Shown here piece by piece: positions 8,764-17,556 of a stretch of 64,000 nt of DNA; position 1 is the stretch's first letter; each line of letters opens with the position of its first letter. Where the stretch lies: assembly GCA_013816805.1 (NCBI GenBank), contig JACDDS010000011.1:1-64000 (forward strand), written 5' to 3'. Position numbers and translations under genes: made by a program. The notes below the pieces were generated by a model. The model saw nothing but the letters and a program-made list of their open reading frames with translations. It did not search any database and was not told the origin of the DNA. This DNA is from Chitinophagales bacterium. GTDB taxonomy: Bacteria > Bacteroidota > Bacteroidia > Chitinophagales > UBA10324.

Positions 8764-10251
8764 ATGCTAAAGCATTCATTTTTTTTATCAGGACCAATAA
8801 TGTTAACAGCGGTAGCTTGCCTGTTCATTTTGAATTCCTGCAAGAATGAAAAATCTACCGCTACAGGATGGAACTATAACGATTCTAAGTGGGGAGGATT
8901 CGAAGAACATAATTATAAAGGACAGGAAAACGGTCCTAATCTAGTGCTCATATCCGGCGGCTCCTACGTAATGGGCAATACTGAGCAGAACATAACTTAC
9001 GATTACGATAATGTACCGCGTAAAGTAACGGTTGCTTCTTTTTATATGGATGAAACGGAGGTAGCAAATATTCACTATCGCGAGTATTTATTCTGGCTAA
9101 ATCGAATTTTTGGGGCTGACTTTCCTGAAATTTATCGGCGTGCTTTACCCGATACCATGGTTTGGCGTGATGAGCTGGCTTATAATGAACCATACGTAGA
9201 TTACTACTTCCGCCATCCTGCCTATAATAATTATCCTGTGGTAGGTGTTACCTGGGTGCAGGCCAATGAATACTGCAAGTGGCGAACGGACAGGGTTAAC
9301 GAAGGCATCCTAATGCGCGAAGGAATTCTGGAAAGAAACCCGAACCAGGTAGATGCTGATAACTTCAATACCGGATCTTACCTTATTGGGCAATACCAGG
9401 GTACGGTTAAGAAAAACTTAAAAGATTACAGCCCAAATGGCACGGGTGAAAGACCAGTAAGAGTAGAGGATGGAATTTTGCTGCCGGATTACCGGCTCCC
9501 AACCGAAGCGGAATGGGAATATGCTGCATTAGGATTGATCGGCAATAGCGCATATAAAGGCGAAGAAATTATTACCGATAGAAAGATATATCCATGGAAC
9601 GGCAAAAACCTCCGGGATCCCTATCATAATAGTGCACAGGGAAAATTTCTGGCAAACTTTAAAAGAGGAGGTGGTGATATGATGGGTATTGCAGGAGGCT
9701 TAAATGATAATGCTGACATTCCCGGGGAGGTTACATCCTTTGTACCTAATGATTTCGGGTTGTATAACATGGCCGGTAATGTGAGTGAGTGGGTGGCGGA
9801 TGTATATCGGCCTACCACCTTTTATGATGCAAGTGATTTTAACCCTTTTCGGGGAAATATCTTCATGAAAGATTCTCTGGATGCAGAAGGCACCCATGTA
9901 GATAAGGATTCTATGGGCCGTGTTGTGCGGATTCCGGTTTCTGATAAGGAAAGTGCTAATCGCCTGAACTACCGCCGTGGAAACGCGATCAATTTTATGG
10001 ATGGAGATACGATGTCTGATGCCACATATAACTACGGAGTTACCACGCTTATAAATGATAATGCACGGGTTTACAAAGGCGGCTCCTGGAATGACCGGGC
10101 CTATTACCTCTCACCAGGCACCCGCAGGTTTTTAGATGAGAACCTGGCTACAGCAACCATTGGCTTCCGATGCGCAATGGTTCGGGTAGGCAGCCCTGCA
10201 GGAAATAAAATCCCATCCGGAAATAAAATAAAGGAGTTCAAAACCAGGTAA
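8764..10251 (+). CDS. gldJ: Gliding motility lipoprotein GldJ
   Basis: GldJ is an outer-membrane-associated lipoprotein with a formylglycine-generating-enzyme (FGE-sulfatase) fold. It is needed for gliding and T9SS stability. The 495-residue product has a lipobox LNSC with the lipidated Cys at residue 26, then the GldJ-specific TGWNYNDSKWGGFE segment. Next come GPNLVLISGGSYVMG, DETEVANIHYREYL, PVVGVTWVQANEYC, LPTEAEWEYAA and a C-terminal GGSWND...GFRCA. These are the FGE fold markers, but the catalytic Cys pair of true FGE is not expected in GldJ. Placement beside porU/porV is the conserved synteny seen in Flavobacterium. Confidence 0.94.
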   Translation: MLKHSFFLSGPIMLTAVACLFILNSCKNEKSTATGWNYNDSKWGGFEEHNYKGQENGPNLVLISGGSYVMGNTEQNITYDYDNVPRKVTVASFYMDETEVANIHYREYLFWLNRIFGADFPEIYRRALPDTMVWRDELAYNEPYVDYYFRHPAYNNYPVVGVTWVQANEYCKWRTDRVNEGILMREGILERNPNQVDADNFNTGSYLIGQYQGTVKKNLKDYSPNGTGERPVRVEDGILLPDYRLPTEAEWEYAALGLIGNSAYKGEEIITDRKIYPWNGKNLRDPYHNSAQGKFLANFKRGGGDMMGIAGGLNDNADIPGEVTSFVPNDFGLYNMAGNVSEWVADVYRPTTFYDASDFNPFRGNIFMKDSLDAEGTHVDKDSMGRVVRIPVSDKESANRLNYRRGNAINFMDGDTMSDATYNYGVTTLINDNARVYKGGSWNDRAYYLSPGTRRFLDENLATATIGFRCAMVRVGSPAGNKIPSGNKIKEFKTR

Positions 10252-10275
10252 TATAATCCTTTAAATGTCCAGATA

Positions 10276-10312
10276 AAAAGAGGCTGCTTGAACAGGCAGC
10301 CTCTTTTATTTT
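10276..10312 (+). terminator. Rho-independent terminator after gldJ
   Basis: A perfect 12-bp stem (10276-10287 with 10296-10307) encloses an 8-base loop and is flanked by A-rich and T-rich ends, 25 bp past the gldJ stop. Confidence 0.9.
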
Positions 10313-10371
10313 CCGGGATCTTTATCGCACTCCTGGAAATGAACTGGCCATAAAGGTCAATTACCTTTTAT

Positions 10372-10761
10372 CTAAATAAATTTCCTGACTAGAGTTTCTG
10401 CTCCGCTTTTCAGCAGTATTATATATAAACCGTTTGGAACAGCAGGATCCATGTTTATTTCTTCTTCAATACGGTTTTGATTTTTAATACTGATGCGGAA
10501 TAAAATACTTTACCCACTAAATTAACCATTTGGACACTGCACGACCTTTCAGAATTTTCATCGAATTGTGCACTTAAAAAAATATGATCGCCGGCAGGAT
10601 TTGGATAAATAGTAAAGCTTGCTCTAAAAGCATTGTAAGAAGCATAATCTTCTCCTTTACAGTTACTAACTACGCTTACGGTATCTACAGTGCGATGCTA
10701 AGGGAGAGAAGAAATAAACAAAGTACGCTTTCCGAAAGCCTAATACACGTTCCTGAAACAT
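10372..10761 (-). pseudogene. Internally deleted T9SS cargo paralogue (start plus sorting domain only)
   Basis: On the minus strand, 10372 to about 10710 encodes a decayed copy of the C-terminus of the neighbouring gene at 11038-14007. It shows SNCKGEDY, then FTIYPNPAGDHIFL, VNLVGKV and, after a one-base frameshift near 10500, PNGLYIILLKSGAETLVRKFI before a TAG stop. The upstream end is an ATG at 10761 with about 20 signal-peptide-like codons (KAYFVYFF), joined out of frame to the sorting domain. The sequence before this ATG also aligns with the leader of the intact gene. The simplest reading is a tandem duplicate that lost about 2.6 kb of its centre. Confidence 0.8.
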
Positions 10762-10779
10762 TAGTAAAAATTAATGATT

Positions 10780-10900
10780 AACTTATAAGGGGTACGGTGT
10801 TTACTTATGGGAAATAAAAGGTTTAACTCCATTTAACCATCTCATAATCATATATATAGATGTAATAATAAACTTATAATTTTTTTTAATTTTTATATTT
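10780..10900 (-). promoter_or_regulatory. Relic leader/promoter shared with the gene at 14007
   Basis: This AT-rich stretch aligns base by base with 14020-14125: GATTAT start, an imperfect GGTTAA...TTAAACC hairpin at 10820-10838, then CACC(G)TACCCC and AGTTAA before the ATG. The -7 box has changed from TATATTTG to TATATATG and the -33 TTTTG is lost, so the promoter is probably dead. Confidence 0.65.
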
Positions 10901-11037
10901 TTTTTTATCTAGCAGAAAAGACGCTCTCATTTTTTGGTAATGAAGAAATTAATTTCTGAAGCCTGCTCCAACAGGAATAAATAAGGTTAGGTTATCAAAA
11001 AATAAGAAGAACCTCTTTCAAGGCCCTCTTTACGTTG

Positions 11038-14007
11038 CTACTTCCTGCTTACAATAAATTTTTTTATATAAACGTCTTCGCCATTTTTAATATAAACCAA
11101 ATAAATCCCTTCCGATACTTCGGGGCTGATCTGAATTTCCGTATCCATTTCATCTCCTATAAATGCCACTGCAGTCGAGCTTACTGTTACTCCAATAAAA
11201 TTTTTGATCTCAACAAGGCATAATTCTTCCTTTGGTTGTTTAAAAGAAACATGAATATTAAGGAGATCCTGTGCCGGATTTGGAAAAAGGGACAGTTCTC
11301 TAAATTCACCATTAATTATATTAGAATCATCCTCCCTGCAATTACTGGTGAGTGTAATGGTATTGGAAGTATTTATGCATCCGTTGCCATCCGTAATAAG
11401 GCAGGCATAATTACCGGAAGATGTCGCTACGTAGGTGGACAATATAGCGCCGGATATATTAGTCTCATTTTTTTGCCACTGATAATTATAACCCACATCA
11501 ACAGAAGCAGTTAAAAGTTTTGTAGCTCCCTTGCAGATATTGGTTGATCCTGAAAGTGAAATTTTAGCTTTCGGAAGTTTCCAGACAATGATGGTTAGCG
11601 GATCAGAGGTATTCTGACATACAGCATCCAATATTTTAACCGTGTAATTGCCTGACGATAAAGGCGTATAGGTTTTAGCTATAGCACCGCTGATATCCTT
11701 ACCGTTTTTTTCCCATTGATAACTGTAACCAGCAACACTTGATTTTAACACGCTCGGTGCAATACCATCACAATAAGACGGCGGGCCCGATAAAATAACC
11801 TTAGGCTTGGGAAGGGTGCTTGCAGAGATTATAATGGCATTCGAGGTTCCGGTACATCCGTAATCTCCGGTTGCCGTTACTGAATAAGTTCCGGCATCGG
11901 CAGTCTTCAATACTTTACCGGTTTTTCCTGAAGACCAAACATAATTTTTATATCCATCATTTGCCGTAAGCGTTTCCTCTTCACCTGAACATACTGTTAA
12001 TGGACCTGCGGGCGTTACGGTAATTACCGGTAACGGATATATGGTTATATTCTGAGTATCGGAATTCGCTTTGCAGCCATATTCATCCGTTATAGTAAGC
12101 CAATAATTTCCGGAGCTTGTTACCTTTAAAAGAGAAGAGGTTGCCCCTGTATTCCACAATAAAGAATAACCTGTAAGATCACCCGGGTCCAGTGAAATTG
12201 GTTTACCCTGACAAGCCGATTTACTTCCGTCTATTTTTATTTTAGGTGATTTTGGCAAGGGATTAACGGTAACCATTACCGTATCAGCGGTAGCATATCC
12301 ATTGGTAATATTACGCACCCTCACCCAATACATGCCTGAAGATTCTACAGTAATATTCTTTGTAGTTTGCCCGGTAGACCATTCGTATTCTGAATAACCA
12401 CTGCTGGCCTTTAGTAACACAGATTCACCCTGGCATATGCTGACCGGACTTTTTGGTGAAATACTGACCTGGGGGGGTGGGGGAGCCGGAATACCGCTTC
12501 CCGATATTCTTAAAACAGAATAGGGTTCGAGAGTAACCAGGGTGTCCGCTGCCTTTATTTTTTTGGTAGTATAAGTTAGTTCAGGCTCAGAGGCAATATA
12601 TTCCATAGGATCGCCCGCATATTTCTCCTGAGTGCCTCCATTTGGAAAGAGATCTTTTATATTTATTTTATAAGAAGAATCTGAAACATTTACTACCAGC
12701 AGATCGGCTGTTTTATCATCTGTCAGAAACCAACCCAGAACCGTTTTATAGGTTACCATTTCACCATCGTAATTAAAAGTTAACACAGGGCACTTATCAA
12801 ATACAAGAGGAGAAGCGTATTTCTTGTTTTCGATAGCCTTGCCTATTAGTTGCATTACGGATCCGCCTGCAGTTAAATCCCAAGCCACAGTAGGCTTTGG
12901 ATGAGGTGGCGGAATATAACCATCCTTTCCACCGTAGTTGAACCCTTTGGTATTATCGAAATAGGAGCCGTGAACAGCAGAGCCCACGGTTTCAAAATCA
13001 TGGAGGTTCGTAATTCTCCAGTCATTTAAAAACATCAATGTGTATTCCGCCAAAAATAATCCATGGGCCCATGTACCCTCTACCGGCCGTTTGGTATCCG
13101 TAAGGTTATACTCTGTAATCCATACCTGGTCCCACGGTCGAAGGATAGATAAATCTTCTGTAGCAAGAATATCCCAGGCTTCATTTGGGCGATAGAACAT
13201 TTCAGGCAGATCACTTGATAGAAAAGGCAATCCAAGTGAATCTATAAGGGAATCACCCGAAGCAGCTGAATAGTAGCAATGGTACGTTATAACATCCTCG
13301 TGCTTCAAAGTGGTAAACATGCTTTCATCCCATGTCTGTCTTCGGGTGGCGGATGTTTTATTGAATGCGCCAACTGCTCCGATTTTACATTGGGGAAAGT
13401 AATGATGGATGGTATCTATCCATTGCGTACATACTGACCCATAAATGGCTGCAGTAGGAAAAACTTTATACGCGACGCTGTCATCCGGGGTAGGATCCAG
13501 GAAGAATTCATTTCCCAGCTCCACATATTTAACAGGCAATCCTATTGAATCAGCATGTTTAAGCATGGCTACCTGGTCCGCAAGAGTGGAAGTAATCATG
13601 TTTACCACAAACAGTGGTTCCGCATTCGCAGAATCCAGAAATACCTTTAAGCTCTCAAGAGTGTTTGGCTTCTTCACCTGTTTTTGATGCTTCATAGGAA
13701 CAATGGAAGAATCTAAAAACCATCCTGTATGCCAGTCCCACCAGTTAGCAATACCCCCGCCTGGATACCGGTAGACTTTCCCATGAAGTGCCCCTACATG
13801 TGTAAGCAGGTTATGGTTAATAATAGACATGCCATCTTCGGTAGTGTTGGTAGCATTGTAGCCTATAAAGGTGGGATCTAAAGGTGTACGTGTTGTTAAA
13901 GCCGGAGTGATTAAAGGCGGTTGAGTCTGAGCATATCCATTGGAATAAAAAATCAGGAAAAAAATAAAATAGAGTTTTCCCGAAGCGTTAGTAACGTTTC
14001 GCAGCAT
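11038..14007 (-). CDS. Secreted clan GH-A-like glycoside hydrolase with Ig-like repeats and T9SS sorting domain
   Basis: This 989-residue secreted protein has a signal peptide ending near residue 26 (YAQ). A TIM-barrel domain of about 30-410 follows, with two Glu placed as in clan GH-A enzymes: Glu167 in ELGNEFF (likely acid/base) and Glu299 in WITEYNL (likely nucleophile). The segment YRYPGGGIANWWDW fits GH39/51/79-type barrels. A beta-sandwich lies at about 420-510. A proline-rich linker then leads to five Cys-containing Ig-like repeats (about 515-890), several with an SSGxYxV-type strand. The end is a type A sorting domain (LSLFPNPAQDLL...IYLVYIKNGE...KKFIVSRK). Substrate is unknown; arabinofuranosidase- or glucuronidase-like activity is a guess. 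PorU/PorV nearby would process it. Confidence 0.82.
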   Translation of the reverse strand: MLRNVTNASGKLYFIFFLIFYSNGYAQTQPPLITPALTTRTPLDPTFIGYNATNTTEDGMSIINHNLLTHVGALHGKVYRYPGGGIANWWDWHTGWFLDSSIVPMKHQKQVKKPNTLESLKVFLDSANAEPLFVVNMITSTLADQVAMLKHADSIGLPVKYVELGNEFFLDPTPDDSVAYKVFPTAAIYGSVCTQWIDTIHHYFPQCKIGAVGAFNKTSATRRQTWDESMFTTLKHEDVITYHCYYSAASGDSLIDSLGLPFLSSDLPEMFYRPNEAWDILATEDLSILRPWDQVWITEYNLTDTKRPVEGTWAHGLFLAEYTLMFLNDWRITNLHDFETVGSAVHGSYFDNTKGFNYGGKDGYIPPPHPKPTVAWDLTAGGSVMQLIGKAIENKKYASPLVFDKCPVLTFNYDGEMVTYKTVLGWFLTDDKTADLLVVNVSDSSYKINIKDLFPNGGTQEKYAGDPMEYIASEPELTYTTKKIKAADTLVTLEPYSVLRISGSGIPAPPPPQVSISPKSPVSICQGESVLLKASSGYSEYEWSTGQTTKNITVESSGMYWVRVRNITNGYATADTVMVTVNPLPKSPKIKIDGSKSACQGKPISLDPGDLTGYSLLWNTGATSSLLKVTSSGNYWLTITDEYGCKANSDTQNITIYPLPVITVTPAGPLTVCSGEEETLTANDGYKNYVWSSGKTGKVLKTADAGTYSVTATGDYGCTGTSNAIIISASTLPKPKVILSGPPSYCDGIAPSVLKSSVAGYSYQWEKNGKDISGAIAKTYTPLSSGNYTVKILDAVCQNTSDPLTIIVWKLPKAKISLSGSTNICKGATKLLTASVDVGYNYQWQKNETNISGAILSTYVATSSGNYACLITDGNGCINTSNTITLTSNCREDDSNIINGEFRELSLFPNPAQDLLNIHVSFKQPKEELCLVEIKNFIGVTVSSTAVAFIGDEMDTEIQISPEVSEGIYLVYIKNGEDVYIKKFIVSRK

Positions 14008-14065
14008 CCTAGAGATTTTGAGTTAACTGTTTTGGGGTAGGTGTTTGGTTCTTAGCAGTAAAAAA

Positions 14066-14085
14066 GGATTAACCCCTTTTAATCC
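14066..14085. promoter_or_regulatory. Conserved inverted repeat in the leader of the GH-like gene
   Basis: A perfect 7-bp inverted repeat (GGATTAA/TTAATCC, 6-base spacer) lies just downstream of the predicted promoter. The relic copy at 10820-10838 keeps the hairpin with changed bases in both arms. It may be an operator or an RNA hairpin. Confidence 0.45.
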
Positions 14086-14094
14086 GTTTATAAT

Positions 14095-14125
14095 CAAATA
14101 TATATAAGTCACAGAAAAGTCAAAA
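14095..14125 (-). promoter_or_regulatory. Promoter of the GH-like gene
   Basis: On the minus strand TTTTG and TATATTTG are spaced by 20 bases, close to the Bacteroidota TTTG-N19-TAnnTTTG consensus. The predicted transcript has a leader of about 80 nt before the ATG at 14007. Confidence 0.6.
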
Positions 14126-14264
14126 TTTTTTTTATTTTTTAACTCTGTGCATTTTTAAAGTACGCCGTTCCTTATTCCTCTACTCGCTAATAGATCTATT
14201 TTTTTAAATCCATATTAAAAAGAATGATTAAATTACAATCCAAAAAATAGATTGGAATACAATC

Positions 14265-15491
14265 ATGTTTTTAAATACTGATAAGACTATTATTCATATG
14301 GATCTGGATTGCTTCTTTGTTGCGGTCTCCAGGCTCATGAATCCTGCATTAAATAATAAGCCGGTGCTTATAGGCGGCAGTAGTGGCAGGGGTGTGGTGG
14401 CAGCGTGTAGCTATGAGGCACGTAAATACGGTATTCATTCGGCCATGCCTATGAAACTGGCCAGAAGATTATGCCCGGAGGCATTAATTGTGCATGGAGA
14501 TTATGAGATGTATACTAAAAAGTCAGATGAGGTAACGGAGATTATCCATGAGCAGGTGCCGGTTTATGAGAAATCATCGGTGGATGAATTTTATATAGAC
14601 ATGACGGGCATGGATCGTTTTTTTGGCTGCTATCGCTGGGCGCTGCAACTATGGGAGAAAATTAAGAAAGAGACGGGACTGCCCAGCTCCTTCGGATTGT
14701 CAGTTAATAAAACCGTTTCTAAAGTAGCAACGGATGAAGTAAAGCCGAACAATAATAAAAAGGTGGACCGGGGCACTGAAAAGGAATTTTTAGCTCCGAT
14801 GTCGGTAAATAAAATTCCGATGGTAGGTGAAAAAACATACTATACGTTACGGCAGATGGGCATTGAAAAAATTTATACCCTTCAGCAGATGCCGGTGGAA
14901 TTGATGAAAGATGTGCTGGGAGAAAACGGTGTTACTATCTGGCAGAAGGCAAATGGCATCGATGATAGTCCCGTAATTCCCTACAGCGAGCGTAAATCTA
15001 TATCCTCAGAAGAAACCTTTGATCAGGACACTATTGACATAGTGAAGTTAAAATCACTGCTCATCACTATGACGGAGAAGCTGGCCCTGCAGCTGCGGAA
15101 CGAAAATAAGCTGACCGCATGCGTAACCGTAAAGATCCGCTATTCCAACTTCGATACGCATACCATGCAATGCCAGGTGCCGTACACCAACTGCGACCAC
15201 CACCTTATTTTAAGAGTGAAAGAACTGTTTGACAAGCTTTATAACCGGAGAATGCTGATTCGCCTGGCAGGCGTACGGTTTAGTCACCTGGTGGGCGGTG
15301 GTTACCAGATTAACCTGTGGGAAGATTCCGAAGAGATGATACAACTCTACCAGGCCATGGATAAAATACGCAAAAGATATGGTGATAATGCCGTACAGCG
15401 CGCGGCAGGGCTTGGATTTCATTTACGTGATTTTAACCCATTTAATGGAATACGTAAGAGTGTGGCGGAAGGCGAGAATAAGAAGGGATAG
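14265..15491 (+). CDS. dinB: DNA polymerase IV (Y family)
   Basis: DinB is an error-prone translesion polymerase. The 408-residue protein has the catalytic HMDLDCFF motif with metal ligand Asp13 and likely steric gate Phe18, the SSVDEFYID motif with Asp107 and Glu108, helix-hairpin-helix thumb residues around KIPMVGEKTYYTLRQMGI, and a little-finger domain in the C-terminal third. Length is slightly above the usual ~350-400. It stands alone, divergent from the GH-like gene and convergent with thrS. Just before the ATG, TACAATC is repeated directly at 14234-14240 and 14258-14264, around a TCCAA/TTGGA inverted repeat. These may be regulatory, but no known SOS box was recognised. Confidence 0.95.
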   Translation: MFLNTDKTIIHMDLDCFFVAVSRLMNPALNNKPVLIGGSSGRGVVAACSYEARKYGIHSAMPMKLARRLCPEALIVHGDYEMYTKKSDEVTEIIHEQVPVYEKSSVDEFYIDMTGMDRFFGCYRWALQLWEKIKKETGLPSSFGLSVNKTVSKVATDEVKPNNNKKVDRGTEKEFLAPMSVNKIPMVGEKTYYTLRQMGIEKIYTLQQMPVELMKDVLGENGVTIWQKANGIDDSPVIPYSERKSISSEETFDQDTIDIVKLKSLLITMTEKLALQLRNENKLTACVTVKIRYSNFDTHTMQCQVPYTNCDHHLILRVKELFDKLYNRRMLIRLAGVRFSHLVGGGYQINLWEDSEEMIQLYQAMDKIRKRYGDNAVQRAAGLGFHLRDFNPFNGIRKSVAEGENKKG

Positions 15492-15613
15492 AGATGGCCT
15501 GAATTTTAAAAAATCTTATTATGTTTTGTTAACAGCTATTACTTCTACTGCAAAAGATTATTTCGGTAAGTTTGACAATATATCCTTTACCAAATGCTGA
15601 TAGCAAAAAAAAA

Positions 15614-17539
15614 TCAGGGTATAGCCGCTTCTGATATTAGCTGATTTAAAAACACATCCACCGGCATTTGGCCCTTATCTCCCTCACCATGCTTTCTTAC
15701 ACTCATTTTTTCTTCCTGCTCTTCTTTGTCACCAATTATCAGCATGTAGGGAATCTTCTTCATTTCTGCATCTCTGATCTTTTTTCCAATCTTTTCTGCG
15801 CGTTCATCGAGTTCCGCCCGCAGGTTATGCTTACGTAAAAGGTCTAATAATTTTTTACCATACATTGTATGCCGGTCGCTAATGGGCAAAATAGCTACCT
15901 GCCTGGGCGCCAGCCATACCGGAAAGTTGCCTGCATAATGCTCAATTAAAAATCCGATGAAGCGCTCATGTGTTCCCAAAGGTGCCCGGTGAATAACGAT
16001 TGGCGTTTCGGATTCGTTGTTCTTATTCTGAAAAGACAGATCGAAACGTAATGGTTGTGCGAAATCAACCTGGTTTGTTGCTAAAGTAAATTCTCTTCCA
16101 ATAACACTCCAGACCTGAACGTCTATTTTAGGTCCGTAGAATGCAGCTTCATCAGCTACTTCTACATGGGGAATATTTGATTCAATTAATACTTTGCGAA
16201 CCATATCCTCAGTCTTCTTCCATAATTCGGGCATGTCCAGATATTTCTTACCCAGCCGTGCAGGATTATGGGTGGAAAAACGCATTTGGTATTTTTCAAT
16301 CCCGAAAATTTTAAAATACTTCAGGTACATCTCATTTACTGCCTTAAACTCACTTTCAAACTGCTCTTCGGAGCAATAAATATGGCCATCATTTATCTGG
16401 AGGCAACGTACGCGCATAAGTCCAAAGAGCTCGCCCGACTGTTCATAGCGGTAGCACATTCCATATTCCGCCAGCCGAAGCGGAAGGTCTTTATAACTAC
16501 GGGGGGAAGCAGCATAAATTTTATGGTGATGAGGGCAATTCATAGCTTTCAGGTAATACTTAATTCCTTCAAGTTCCATTGGCGGGTACATGGAATCGGC
16601 ATAGTAAGGCAAGTGCCCGCTCTTTAAATACAGGGATTCTTTTGCAATGTGAGGAGTTTTTACACGGGCATAGCCCCCCTCAGCTTCAGTCTTTTTTGCG
16701 AGTGCCTCCAGTTGCTCAATCAAAATGCCACCATTAGGCAGCCACAATGGAAGTCCCGGTCCTACATCATCATCAAAAATGAAGATTTCCAGATCCTTGC
16801 CTATTTTCCGGTGATCACGCTTCCTGGCTTCTTCAAGCGCCGTTACATAATCATCAAGCTCTTTTTGTTTTGGAAAAGTGATACCATAGATGCGGGTGAG
16901 CTGCTTGTTCTTCTCATCACCCTTCCAGTAAGCTCCTGCTATATTTGTGAGCAATATTGCTTTTATAAAGCTTGTATTGGGAATATGAGGCCCTCTGCAC
17001 AAATCAATAAAATTTCCCTGCTGATAAAAAGTGATCTCGCCGTCATTCAGCTCATAAATGGTTTGCACTTTATACTCATCTCCTTTTTCCTGAAAATATT
17101 TTAATGCTTCTTCTTTTGAAACTTCCCTGCGGATATAATGATTATTTTTTGCCGCGAGCTCTTTCATTTTTTGTTCTATCTTCCTTAAATCTTCAGGCTT
17201 TATTTCTCTTCCTCCTAAATCAATATCATAATAAAATCCATTTTCAACGGGTGGGCCATATCCGAACTTTATCCCGGGAAAGTAAAATTCCAATGCCTCC
17301 GCCATCAGATGTGCAGAGGAATGCCAGAAAGTGGCTTTTCCTTCTGAATCATCCCAGGTCAGCAACTTTAAAGTCGAATCCTGGTTAATAGGTCTTGTTG
17401 CATCCTGCACTTTGTCATCCACCTTTGACACTACTATTTTTCTGGCTAATCCTTCGCTAATAGACTTTGCTATATCAAGTGAAGTGATTCCTTGTTCATA
17501 TTCCCTGATTGTACCGTCGGGAAATGTAATCTTAATCAT
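15614..17539 (-). CDS. thrS: Threonyl-tRNA synthetase
   Basis: ThrRS charges tRNA-Thr. The 641-residue length is normal. Domains in order: an N-terminal TGS domain (1-60), an editing domain with HSSAH (73-77) and CRGPH (181-185), the class II catalytic core, and an anticodon-binding domain from about 540. The zinc ligands Cys335 (MNCPHH), His386 (GHIYC) and the later IHRAPLG His are present at the positions known from E. coli. The motif 2 loop reads RVRCLQINDGHIYC instead of the common RVRGFTQDDAHIF. It lies 17 bp downstream of a TPR lipoprotein gene and is likely co-transcribed. The usual partner infC is not beside it. Confidence 0.97.
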   Translation of the reverse strand: MIKITFPDGTIREYEQGITSLDIAKSISEGLARKIVVSKVDDKVQDATRPINQDSTLKLLTWDDSEGKATFWHSSAHLMAEALEFYFPGIKFGYGPPVENGFYYDIDLGGREIKPEDLRKIEQKMKELAAKNNHYIRREVSKEEALKYFQEKGDEYKVQTIYELNDGEITFYQQGNFIDLCRGPHIPNTSFIKAILLTNIAGAYWKGDEKNKQLTRIYGITFPKQKELDDYVTALEEARKRDHRKIGKDLEIFIFDDDVGPGLPLWLPNGGILIEQLEALAKKTEAEGGYARVKTPHIAKESLYLKSGHLPYYADSMYPPMELEGIKYYLKAMNCPHHHKIYAASPRSYKDLPLRLAEYGMCYRYEQSGELFGLMRVRCLQINDGHIYCSEEQFESEFKAVNEMYLKYFKIFGIEKYQMRFSTHNPARLGKKYLDMPELWKKTEDMVRKVLIESNIPHVEVADEAAFYGPKIDVQVWSVIGREFTLATNQVDFAQPLRFDLSFQNKNNESETPIVIHRAPLGTHERFIGFLIEHYAGNFPVWLAPRQVAILPISDRHTMYGKKLLDLLRKHNLRAELDERAEKIGKKIRDAEMKKIPYMLIIGDKEEQEEKMSVRKHGEGDKGQMPVDVFLNQLISEAAIP

Positions 17540-17556
17540 GTTGACAGATTAAATAT

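Noticed and set aside
10584-10781. Plus-strand ORF of 65 codons
   Set aside because: It is antisense to the sorting-domain relic, which is supported by homology.
14234-14264. Repeats before dinB as an SOS operator
   Set aside because: TACAATC direct repeats and TCCAA/TTGGA are real but match no LexA box that I know, so they are mentioned only in the dinB entry.
16268-17104. Several plus-strand ORFs across thrS
   Set aside because: They are antisense frames of a complete, well-conserved synthetase gene.
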